The notes under the pieces were generated by a model. The model made no database searches, was not told where the DNA came from, and saw only the letters and a program-made list of their open reading frames with translations. A DNA stretch of 11,960 nt from an uncultured Clostridium sp. (GTDB lineage Bacteria > Bacillota > Clostridia > Lachnospirales > Lachnospiraceae), in NCBI GenBank assembly GCA_958349075.1, contig CATWBR010000096.1:1-11960 (forward strand), written 5' to 3'. The translations under genes were made by a program, and so were the position numbers. Shown here piece by piece: positions 1-6,640 of this stretch (positions are counted from its first letter, which is position 1; each line of letters begins with the position of its first letter).

Positions 1-85
1 CAATGAGCGCAAGCGTTTCCCGTAGGAACTTTTTCTGCCCGGATTCCCCACCCGCAACAACCTCCAAACGGGACTGAAGACTCAT
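1..85 (-). CDS. Partial gene, N-terminal 28 codons only, unidentified
   Basis: An ATG at 85-83 (minus) opens a frame with no stop to the window edge (28 full codons, beginning MSLQSRLEVV). It is preceded by a purine-rich GGGGGAGG about 2 nt before the ATG, a strong but closely spaced ribosome binding site. The visible residues end with a short helix-like stretch (KKFLRETLAL). A faint resemblance to the N-terminal helix of hexameric glutamate dehydrogenases is possible but far too short to claim. It is transcribed divergently from the regulator at 176, with 90 bp between the two starts. The function cannot be called from 28 residues. Confidence 0.5.
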   Translation of the reverse strand, partial: MSLQSRLEVVAGGESGQKKFLRETLALI

Positions 86-163
86 AGCCTCCCCCTCACC
101 ATTCCGCCCTCCGGCCGTCCCGGCGGCGTTCTCATTCCTCAATTAAATCCCCATTTTCAAAAG

Positions 164-169
164 AAGGAG
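164..169 (+). promoter_or_regulatory. Ribosome binding site of the regulator gene
   Basis: AAGGAG lies 6 nt before the ATG at 176, which supports that start over later in-frame ATGs. No convincing -35/-10 pair is visible in the 90-bp gap upstream; the only AT-rich patch is around 140-150. Confidence 0.7.
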
Positions 170-175
170 CGCCAT

Positions 176-2575
176 ATGGGAACAAGTTATGCAAATTCAC
201 TTAATTCAAGGCTTATCACAATCATCCAGAGAAAAACTCTGCAAGCCGCTATTTCCAGAAATTTTGCCTCTGCTGAATCTTATGCGTTAGCTCTCAGTGT
301 CGACATGAAATATGACAGGAGCAATATTTCCCGCAGCCTTAACCAGCTTTTTCAGGATGGTATCCTTGTGAAGGTGCAGGGACGCCCTACCCTGTATTTT
401 GATAAAAAGACCCTGTGTGATTATTTTTCCGTCTCCCAACTGCCTTCCTCCTTTGAGAACTCGGAACAGCTTAAGGGAGCCCTTCTCACCAGCCATCCCG
501 ACGATATCCGTTCCTCCGTCACTGCTTTTCATTCCTTGATCGGCACCGGAACCAACGAAAGCTTATGCGGGCTGGTAACCACTGTTAAAAATGTACTGAT
601 TTATCCGTCTCCCGTCCACGGGTTTATCCTGTCAGGCGAACCCGGGAGCGGTAAAACTGCTTTTTTACATGCAATTCTGGATGCTGAAATCCAGATTAAG
701 AATACGCTTAGAGAGCAGATCCTCTATCTGGATTTCAGAAAAAATTCCGATGTTGATATTTCCGGCCGCTTTTCTGCCGATGCAGAAGCGCCTCCCTGTA
801 TTCTTGTTTTTCGTTCACCCGATACGCTGAACGATAACAGCTACTCCCTGTTTTCCGACACACTCCACCATATTTTAAGCGGACATATATCCGGTATTTC
901 AGCCTTTATCGTCATCTGTGATACCTTACAGATGCAGAAAAAATTAAAGCTGGAGCTGGCCTATGCCGCCGTCAGCATCCCCCTGCCCTCCTGGTCGGAA
1001 AGAACGGCGAAAGAAAAAATGCTGCTGATTCTCAAGGCATTCCAGGAGCAGTGTGACATTATAAAGAAGCCCATTGAACTCAGCAAAGTCTGTTTTAATA
1101 ACCTGCTCTGCAGCAAATACGAGCGCAATCTCGCCTCACTGCGGGGCGAAGTTGCATTTGTGTGCAGAAATGCCTATGCAAACTCCTATCCGGCCTCCGA
1201 TACGGTCCGTATACAGCTCGACGACATCTCCGGCCGTATTTTCAGCCAGACGGAAAACCATGCGGTAATTCTTTCCAACATGAACACGGCCGGTGAGCGG
1301 GTAAATTTTTCCACCGTCTATTTTTATCCTTCCCAGGATAACTTTACCTTTGAACAGGTGAAAAAGCTGCCGATTGACAAGAACGGGGATTTTCTTAAAT
1401 ACAGCGCTAAACCATTCTCTTCCGGCGCAGGCGATACCGATATTGTGCACCAATGTGAAAACGCGCTGCATACCTCCCGTTCCGCCCGCGAAGTGATGAA
1501 AACGTCGAAAACATACCAGATTTTAATGAGTGTCTTTCCTGCCGCGTCTTTTTTGCAATTTCTGCCCGTACAGAATCCTCCCGCCGTTTATCTGGGGCTG
1601 TATGCGCACATGGCAACCGTAATAGAGCAATGTCTTTCCAAGGCATATGACCCGGAGTCTTTTTCCGTTCCGGAGGATCTCACTCTGAACGAGGCGGTCT
1701 TTCCCGCCACAAATGCATTTGCCGATATCATTTCAAGTGAATTTGATTTTACTTTTCCCGAATACGAAAAGACGTGGTGCAGCCTTTATCTCACTATGGC
1801 AATGACACTGCAGACACAGACAAAAATCCAGGTCTTTATCTTATGCCGCTGGCAGCGGATCACGGACGTCTATGAGGAATTTGCCGCCTCATTGCCTGCC
1901 GAAAACAGACCGCTTTTTTTCACCTGCGAAAATACGGCTCCAGATGCAAGCGTACATGTCCAGTACTCGCCCATTGTAGATGAACTCGCCTCCCATTATA
2001 ATCCCAAAGGCGTCATCCTGATCAGCGACGGCCCTCTGGCTCCCGAACTGGTCAACCAGATATTCCGAAAACTGGATAATAATGTATACTATATTGACCA
2101 GCTCACCAGAGCAATTGTCTCACAGGCCGTCAGTTTTTCCGATGACCCCTTTAATTCCATCGAGTATTTTGCGCGCTATTGTTCCTCCAACCTGAATAAT
2201 GGCAGAAACCTTACTCCTGAGAATAAGATCTCCACCATTGTTAAAAACATTATACACGACTCCCTGACCTTCCTGGACTCCGATAAGTTATACAGCCTCC
2301 TATCCAACACCCTGAGCGACATACAGGCCGGGTTAAAAATCGGGGATAACGACAATCTGACCGTCCGGTTTATTGTGCATGCCTCCTTTATGGTGGAGCG
2401 CTCGATCAAGCGGGAGACCCTGCCCTATAAGAGGACAAAAGAATTTATCCGCGGACATGAACCGTTATTTAATACCGTACGGAAAAATATAGAGGTCATT
2501 GAGAAGCTGTATAATACAAAAATCCCGGATACGGAACTGGCCTACATTTCGGAGATTTTTCTGGACTACCAGTGA
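176..2575 (+). CDS. LevR/DagR-type PRD-containing transcriptional regulator with degenerate AAA+ domain
   Basis: This is a cytoplasmic DNA-binding regulator of the LevR/DagR group, which normally activates sigma-54 promoters and is controlled by PTS phosphorylation. Visible order: N-terminal helix-turn-helix (about 30-80, with the typical RSNISRSLNQL ... GRPTLYF pattern); AAA+ domain (about 117-340) opened by the family's FHSLIG and with Walker A GEPGSGKT at 154-161; PRD1 (about 470-548, His478); EIIA-Man-like domain (about 550-652); PRD2 (about 690-797, His735 in VHASFMVERSI, ending IPDTELAYISEIF). Departures from the family: the GAFTGA loop region is missing between about 186 and 207; the Walker B position reads CILVFRSPD with no DE pair; the EIIA active-site His position is Arg558 (FILCRWQ). 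The length of 799 is somewhat short for LevR-type proteins, fitting the lost segment. It converges on the minus-strand operon and is its likely local regulator, which is an inference from position. Confidence 0.85.
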   Translation: MGTSYANSLNSRLITIIQRKTLQAAISRNFASAESYALALSVDMKYDRSNISRSLNQLFQDGILVKVQGRPTLYFDKKTLCDYFSVSQLPSSFENSEQLKGALLTSHPDDIRSSVTAFHSLIGTGTNESLCGLVTTVKNVLIYPSPVHGFILSGEPGSGKTAFLHAILDAEIQIKNTLREQILYLDFRKNSDVDISGRFSADAEAPPCILVFRSPDTLNDNSYSLFSDTLHHILSGHISGISAFIVICDTLQMQKKLKLELAYAAVSIPLPSWSERTAKEKMLLILKAFQEQCDIIKKPIELSKVCFNNLLCSKYERNLASLRGEVAFVCRNAYANSYPASDTVRIQLDDISGRIFSQTENHAVILSNMNTAGERVNFSTVYFYPSQDNFTFEQVKKLPIDKNGDFLKYSAKPFSSGAGDTDIVHQCENALHTSRSAREVMKTSKTYQILMSVFPAASFLQFLPVQNPPAVYLGLYAHMATVIEQCLSKAYDPESFSVPEDLTLNEAVFPATNAFADIISSEFDFTFPEYEKTWCSLYLTMAMTLQTQTKIQVFILCRWQRITDVYEEFAASLPAENRPLFFTCENTAPDASVHVQYSPIVDELASHYNPKGVILISDGPLAPELVNQIFRKLDNNVYYIDQLTRAIVSQAVSFSDDPFNSIEYFARYCSSNLNNGRNLTPENKISTIVKNIIHDSLTFLDSDKLYSLLSNTLSDIQAGLKIGDNDNLTVRFIVHASFMVERSIKRETLPYKRTKEFIRGHEPLFNTVRKNIEVIEKLYNTKIPDTELAYISEIFLDYQ

Positions 2576-3861
2576 TGACCGGATATAATCCTCCCTTCCC
2601 CATCAAAGCTCAGCCGTTTGGGCGCCGACAGTACATCAATTCTGCCTTCGCGCCTTATCTCTTCCAGATAATTATCGGATACCTCGATTTCCGATAAATG
2701 GAGGGTGTCTCTGATATGAACCATTTTTACATACTTTTTTCCTTTTTTCGGAGTACAGCACGCCGCGGCACGTATTGCGGTCTCGTCGTCTTTCAGGATA
2801 ATCGGCAGTTTCGCCGCCATAAAAGCGCCGGACGTCAATATATTCGTATACATCGCATTAAAGTTTATGCTTTCCGCCACCCGGCGCGTCGTCAAATCTG
2901 CGGCGCCGATTCCATTGGCGTTGCCATGGGAAGGACCGGTTATGTCGAGTACCACAATGCAGTGAACCGGCACGGACGGAACTCTGGGGAGGGGCGTGAT
3001 TGCGCGTCCTGTAATGTTGGGATCCATGCCGCCTCCCGAAATGTCTTTTCCAAGCTGGTCCACGATCAGTACATCTATCTCGTCCACCAGAAAGCGGGGC
3101 ATATTTTGCCTCGCCAGTTGGAGAAGCGCCGCTTCCCGTTCCAGCAGCCGGCCGGGCATCATTGCCTCGATTTCCATTGTCTCATCACAGGCATTTTCGA
3201 CAATGCCCACCCCGAACAGCACCGGCGCTTTCCCGAGAAACAGCCGGCCGCCCTCGGGCAGGATTTTTGCCAGGCTTGGGTAGCCCTGGCTGTGAAACTC
3301 CGTCGCGCCTTTATGTTTTCCAAGACCGACCACCATCATTTTACACAGGCCGCTCTCTACGATACCGTTAATACTGGTATGAGGCTTGATCCGTCCGCAA
3401 ACCACAATTCCATCCGCCTCAGCCGCTGTTTTTCCACAATAGATGCGGCATCCCCCGTCTGTTATCCCCAAACATACCGTCTCCATGTCGGATATAATCT
3501 CCATACCTGTGCTTTCTTCCGTTATCCCGAGTTGTCTGAGGACTTCGGCCTGTCCGTCTGCCGTTGCCTCCCCGTGGCTGCCCATGGCCGGTACGATAAA
3601 CGGTCTGGCGCCCCGTGAGCAGAGAAATTCTCCCAGTATCCTTAGAATCTGGGGAAGGTTGGCAATTCTTCGGCTCCCTGCCGTTATCGCAATTCTTTTG
3701 CCTTCAAGATTTCCCAACGGAAGGCATCTTAACGTGTCCATTGTCTCTCTTTCCACATTTTGAATGCTCCTTCCGGAAAAATTCTGACGGACCCGGAGCA
3801 TCGGAGGAAGGCAGTCCTCCATATTTCCCTGTATTTTAAATGGGATCGGTTCAAACTTCAT
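2566..3861 (-). CDS. LarA-like (lactate racemase N-terminal domain / DUF2088) protein
   Basis: This 431-residue protein belongs to the nickel-dependent lactate racemase superfamily, whose characterised members racemise or epimerise 2-hydroxyacids using a nickel-pincer nucleotide bound to a lysine. Family signatures: PAMGSHGEAT around His96; GRIKPHTSING with His161; ESGLCKMMVVGLGKHKGA with Lys174; then His183 and His190. By spacing, His96, His161, Lys174 and His190 are candidates for LarA His108, His174, Lys184 and His200 (Lys-to-His spacing of 16 in both). It is the last gene of the operon, 57 bp after the enolase paralogue, and has AGGAGG at 3868-3873 before its ATG. Its stop lies inside the last codons of the convergent regulator. 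No larB, larC or larE is in the window, so the cofactor would have to come from elsewhere. A role as 2-hydroxyacid epimerase in the operon's pathway is inferred; the substrate is unknown. Confidence 0.8.
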   Translation of the reverse strand: MKFEPIPFKIQGNMEDCLPPMLRVRQNFSGRSIQNVERETMDTLRCLPLGNLEGKRIAITAGSRRIANLPQILRILGEFLCSRGARPFIVPAMGSHGEATADGQAEVLRQLGITEESTGMEIISDMETVCLGITDGGCRIYCGKTAAEADGIVVCGRIKPHTSINGIVESGLCKMMVVGLGKHKGATEFHSQGYPSLAKILPEGGRLFLGKAPVLFGVGIVENACDETMEIEAMMPGRLLEREAALLQLARQNMPRFLVDEIDVLIVDQLGKDISGGGMDPNITGRAITPLPRVPSVPVHCIVVLDITGPSHGNANGIGAADLTTRRVAESINFNAMYTNILTSGAFMAAKLPIILKDDETAIRAAACCTPKKGKKYVKMVHIRDTLHLSEIEVSDNYLEEIRREGRIDVLSAPKRLSFDGEGRIISGHHW

Positions 3862-3879
3862 AATCCACCTCCTGGAGCG

Positions 3880-3907
3880 TGTTTATAGCAAAAATCAGTT
3901 ATAAACA
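3880..3907. repeat. 8-bp perfect inverted repeat between the enolase-like and LarA-like genes
   Basis: TGTTTATA (3880-3887) and TATAAACA (3900-3907) form a perfect inverted repeat with a 12-nt spacer in the 57-bp gap, the largest gap in the operon. It could be an operator, an RNA hairpin affecting the last gene, or chance in AT-rich DNA. On the minus strand the proximal arm also forms an extended -10-like TGCTATAAA, but a transcript from it would start almost at the ribosome binding site and there is no good -35, so an internal promoter is doubtful. It has no T-run, so it is not a classical terminator. Confidence 0.4.
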
Positions 3908-3918
3908 TTCTCTGATTC

Positions 3919-5196
3919 TTAAAAACGGATTAACCGCGATAAATCAGCCGGCCTGCTGCCCGGATTTTCACTTGACGCCCTTAATAGGGAATTCATTTTA
4001 TCCAGACGCTCACCCGATTTTGGCGCCCCGTTTTTGGAAATGGGCGTCTCCAGTCCAAGGGAAAGATCCGCCACTATATCTCCCACCACACCGCCGGAAC
4101 GGCCTGAGGGAATCGTGAGCAGTCCTTTATGGCTCGCAAAACGGTATGTATCCAGCGCTTCCGTCAGTGTTCCTACCTGATTCGGTTTCAGGATAAAGCC
4201 GTCCACGGCGTTTCTCTTACAGGCCTCCTCCAGCCGCTCTCTGTTGGTTACTATAAAATCGTCCCCAATCAGGTTGGTCCGCGTCAAAACTTTGTGTGCC
4301 CTCTCAAATCCGTCCCAGTCGTTCTCGTCCAGCAGATCCTCCACAAAAAGGAGCGGAAATTTCCCTGTTAACATTTTCATGTACTGAATGAGTTCCTCCG
4401 AGGTTACCCTGCTGCCGTTCAGCTCATACGTCCCGCTTTCTTTGTCGTACATCTCACTGGATGCACAGTCCAGACAGTATGCCATGCGATCGGCATATCC
4501 GCACTGCTCCACCGCCTCCTGCATCAGATTCAGGACTGTTTCCGGATCCTCCGCCGGAGCTGCCCATCCGTATGAACCGCCCAAAAACGGCAATGCATTT
4601 TTGCAGTAGCGGGGAATCACTTTTTCAAGACGGCGGTAAACCTGCACTGCCATTGCGACCGCCTCGTCTGTCGATTCCGCCTTATACGGCGCCAGGATAA
4701 ATTCGTTAAACGCCTGCCTGATTCCCCGGTTATTCCCGCCATTTACGACATTAAACGTCGGAAGCGGGATTGTTTTCAGTTCATGACCGGCCAAATACCG
4801 GTAAACCGGCTGGCCGGCACAGGCCGCGGCTGCCCTCAGACAGGCTGCCGAGACACTGTATATTGAGTTTCCCCCCAGTTTATGTTTGTCTTTCGTCCCA
4901 TCCAGCGCGATCATCCGGCGGTCTATTTTTTCCTGGTCGCAGACGTCCATCCCCTGAAGCACCGGGGCAATTATGTCCTCCACCATCCTCACCGCGCCGT
5001 GCACGCCGAGTCCGTCATACTCGTTCTCATCTCCGTCACGAAGTATAAACGCCTCGTACATGCCCACCGAGGTTCCGGTCGGAGCCGCCGCCCTCCCCAG
5101 GCATCCTCCCCGGGTAATTACATCGACCTCCAATACCGGCCTTGCCTTGCAGTCCAGAATCTGTCTTGCCCTGATTGTTTCAATTGAAGTCCTCAC
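3919..5196 (-). CDS. Enolase-family paralogue with altered active site
   Basis: This 425-residue protein aligns along its whole length with enolase (2-phosphoglycerate to phosphoenolpyruvate, cytoplasmic). Retained: metal ligands Asp243 (CLDCASSE), Glu286 (FVEDLLDENDW) and Asp312 (GDDFIVTN); catalytic Lys337 (ILKPNQVGT); Lys388 (SKNGAP); Arg366/Ser367; and Glu165 (NEF, yeast Glu168). Changed: the GGSHAGN loop reads GGNNRGI, so His159 becomes Asn156; DEGG reads GSYG, so Glu211 becomes Tyr209; SHRSGETED reads SGRSGGVVGD, so His373 becomes Gly365; and the N-terminal SRGNPTVEV reads CKARPVLEV. The fold and metal chemistry should remain, but normal enolase activity is doubtful. It uses a GTG start at 5196, supported by AAGGAG at 5203-5208 with a 6-nt spacer. 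It follows the glycerate kinase-like gene by 27 bp, suggesting that it acts on that kinase's phosphorylated product. Confidence is high for the family and low for the reaction. Confidence 0.85.
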   Translation of the reverse strand: MRTSIETIRARQILDCKARPVLEVDVITRGGCLGRAAAPTGTSVGMYEAFILRDGDENEYDGLGVHGAVRMVEDIIAPVLQGMDVCDQEKIDRRMIALDGTKDKHKLGGNSIYSVSAACLRAAAACAGQPVYRYLAGHELKTIPLPTFNVVNGGNNRGIRQAFNEFILAPYKAESTDEAVAMAVQVYRRLEKVIPRYCKNALPFLGGSYGWAAPAEDPETVLNLMQEAVEQCGYADRMAYCLDCASSEMYDKESGTYELNGSRVTSEELIQYMKMLTGKFPLLFVEDLLDENDWDGFERAHKVLTRTNLIGDDFIVTNRERLEEACKRNAVDGFILKPNQVGTLTEALDTYRFASHKGLLTIPSGRSGGVVGDIVADLSLGLETPISKNGAPKSGERLDKMNSLLRASSENPGSRPADLSRLIRF

Positions 5197-5202
5197 CTTA
5201 TA

Positions 5203-5208
5203 CTCCTT
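5203..5208 (-). promoter_or_regulatory. Ribosome binding site fixing the GTG start of the enolase paralogue
   Basis: AAGGAG on the minus strand sits 6 nt upstream of GTG at 5196-5194. The next residues (RTSIETIRARQILD) match the usual start of enolases, so the GTG start is well supported. Confidence 0.7.
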
Positions 5209-5223
5209 CTTTCTATCTTCGGA

Positions 5224-6624
5224 TTATCCTTCAGGTACATAAAGTACATTAAAATCACATACATTCGTCCCTGTGTTTCCTGTATATACAATGCCTCCTG
5301 CCTGTGCCAGAGCTTCAAATCCGGAGTGTTCCCTGAATGTCCTGTAAATGTCCACTCCTGCGCCGGATAGGGCCTTAAGGCTCTCAGAGTCGGCGATCCC
5401 TCCCGCCGCACCGGTACTCCCGTCGGTTCCCTCACTGTCTATGGAAAGAAAGCACGCGCCCTTAACAGCAGAAGCTTTGAGTGCAAATCCCAGTGTCATC
5501 TCCTGTGACGGCCCTCCGTGCCCTCTGACGCTGTTGTTATCCGTAATCGTGGTGACCGCTTCCCCGGCTGAAAATACCAGGCATGGAGGCGGAACCGGCT
5601 GGCCGTACTTCTGGATCTGCCTTGCAACGGAGGACATCATTGCCCCCGCCTCCCTTGCCTCCTCCTCGATAAACGTGGTCAGCACAATAGCCGGTATCTT
5701 TCGTTTCTTGGCTGCTTCCATCGCATAGACGCAGGAATCCGGCAGTGTGTTGATTTGATAATATGTATTTTCCGGGAATTCCTTCGGTGTTTCTTTCCCC
5801 TCACCCGGAGCCTCCAGATATGCGGTGACCGATTGGGGGAGCCGTTCTTTCAGATCGTAATCACGTATCATTTTGAGCGCGTCCCTTAATGTTGTCTGAT
5901 CCGGCCCCATAGGCGTTCCGTAAAACCCGTTCCAGGGTACGGAGATATCCCCTGTGGGCGGATTTCCTACCGAATCGCTGATATTAAAACCGATCAGTTC
6001 AGCCCCCCTGTTCCTGATTAATTCAGCCATTCTCCCGCCGTTCATGCCGGATATATGTCTCCGGACCGCGTTGATTTCCCTGATACCGGCCCCGGATTTA
6101 AGAAGCACATCGGTCGCCTCCATCTCCTCCTGCAGCGTGATGCCCTCCACAGGGCAGCTCATCAGCGCAGAACTTCCTCCGCTCATCACGCAGATAAACA
6201 GATCACCCTCTGAAGCCTGTCCTATCATTTTGCGTATTTCCATGCAGGCGCGGTATCCTTCCTCGTTCGGAATGGGATGCCCGCCCGTATACACTCTGGT
6301 CCGGCAAAAACCATCCTCCGCCTCCTGTATTTTGACAACGGCTATGCCATCCGTCAAAAAGTCTCCCAGTATATCTTCCACAGCCTTTGCCATCGCATTG
6401 CAGGCTTTTCCCCCTCCAATCAGGTATACATGCTCTTTTTTAGAAAGATCCCAGCTTTTATCCCCAATCTTAAGAAGAGTCCCTTCCACGCTCATAATGG
6501 AGCGGATCCTGCCGTAGGCATTCAGTTTTCCAAGCACTTCTTCCGTTATATCCAGTACAATTTGTCTGGATTCCGGCACACCTGTGGCAAGAAGCTGCCG
6601 TTTATTTTTAATCTCCACAATCAT
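5224..6624 (-). CDS. Glycerate 2-kinase family protein (DUF4147-MOFRL, TtuD/GckA-like)
   Basis: This family phosphorylates glycerate with ATP, typically giving 2-phosphoglycerate. The 466-residue length is normal. Visible signatures: GGGKA (70-74) after a beta strand; YTGGHPIPNEEG (112-123); SGGSSAL (148-154); VRRHIS...GGRMAE (187-201); ISDSVGN (215-221); then the MOFRL part with GHGGPSQE (368-375), DSEGTDGSTGAAGGIAD (396-412) and TGTNVCD (451-457). Two signatures differ from the usual form: the ASGPTxPD loop after the SDxxGD motif is replaced by a longer WNGFYGTPMGPD stretch, and GGRNQE reads GGPSQE. These may mark a subfamily with another substrate. It starts 16 bp after the aldehyde dehydrogenase stop with a weak AGAGGG site, and it precedes the enolase paralogue, which fits a hydroxyacid, phospho-hydroxyacid, enol-phosphate sequence. 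The family is clear; glycerate as substrate is inferred. Confidence 0.85.
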   Translation of the reverse strand: MIVEIKNKRQLLATGVPESRQIVLDITEEVLGKLNAYGRIRSIMSVEGTLLKIGDKSWDLSKKEHVYLIGGGKACNAMAKAVEDILGDFLTDGIAVVKIQEAEDGFCRTRVYTGGHPIPNEEGYRACMEIRKMIGQASEGDLFICVMSGGSSALMSCPVEGITLQEEMEATDVLLKSGAGIREINAVRRHISGMNGGRMAELIRNRGAELIGFNISDSVGNPPTGDISVPWNGFYGTPMGPDQTTLRDALKMIRDYDLKERLPQSVTAYLEAPGEGKETPKEFPENTYYQINTLPDSCVYAMEAAKKRKIPAIVLTTFIEEEAREAGAMMSSVARQIQKYGQPVPPPCLVFSAGEAVTTITDNNSVRGHGGPSQEMTLGFALKASAVKGACFLSIDSEGTDGSTGAAGGIADSESLKALSGAGVDIYRTFREHSGFEALAQAGGIVYTGNTGTNVCDFNVLYVPEG

Positions 6625-6640
6625 ATTTAACCGCCCTCTC

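Noticed and set aside
8..21. cre-like sequence GGGAAACGCTTGCG (minus strand)
   Set aside because: It mismatches the catabolite-response consensus at both outer positions and lies inside the coding part of the partial gene; chance is the simpler explanation.
104..126. GC-rich CCGCC...GGCGG hairpin upstream of the regulator
   Set aside because: The stem is only 5 bp with no T-run, in a locally GC-rich stretch. There is not enough to call a terminator or an operator.
2698..3618. 306-codon open frame on the plus strand
   Set aside because: It lies wholly antisense to the LarA-like gene, has an arginine/histidine/cysteine-rich composition with no recognisable domain, and is best explained as a shadow of the real gene. 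The same applies to the other long plus-strand frames inside 3900-11900.
3876..3887. Internal promoter with extended -10 TGCTATAAA before the LarA-like gene
   Set aside because: There is no acceptable -35 at 16-18 bp, and the transcript would begin at about the ribosome binding site. It is mentioned only as an alternative reading of the inverted repeat.
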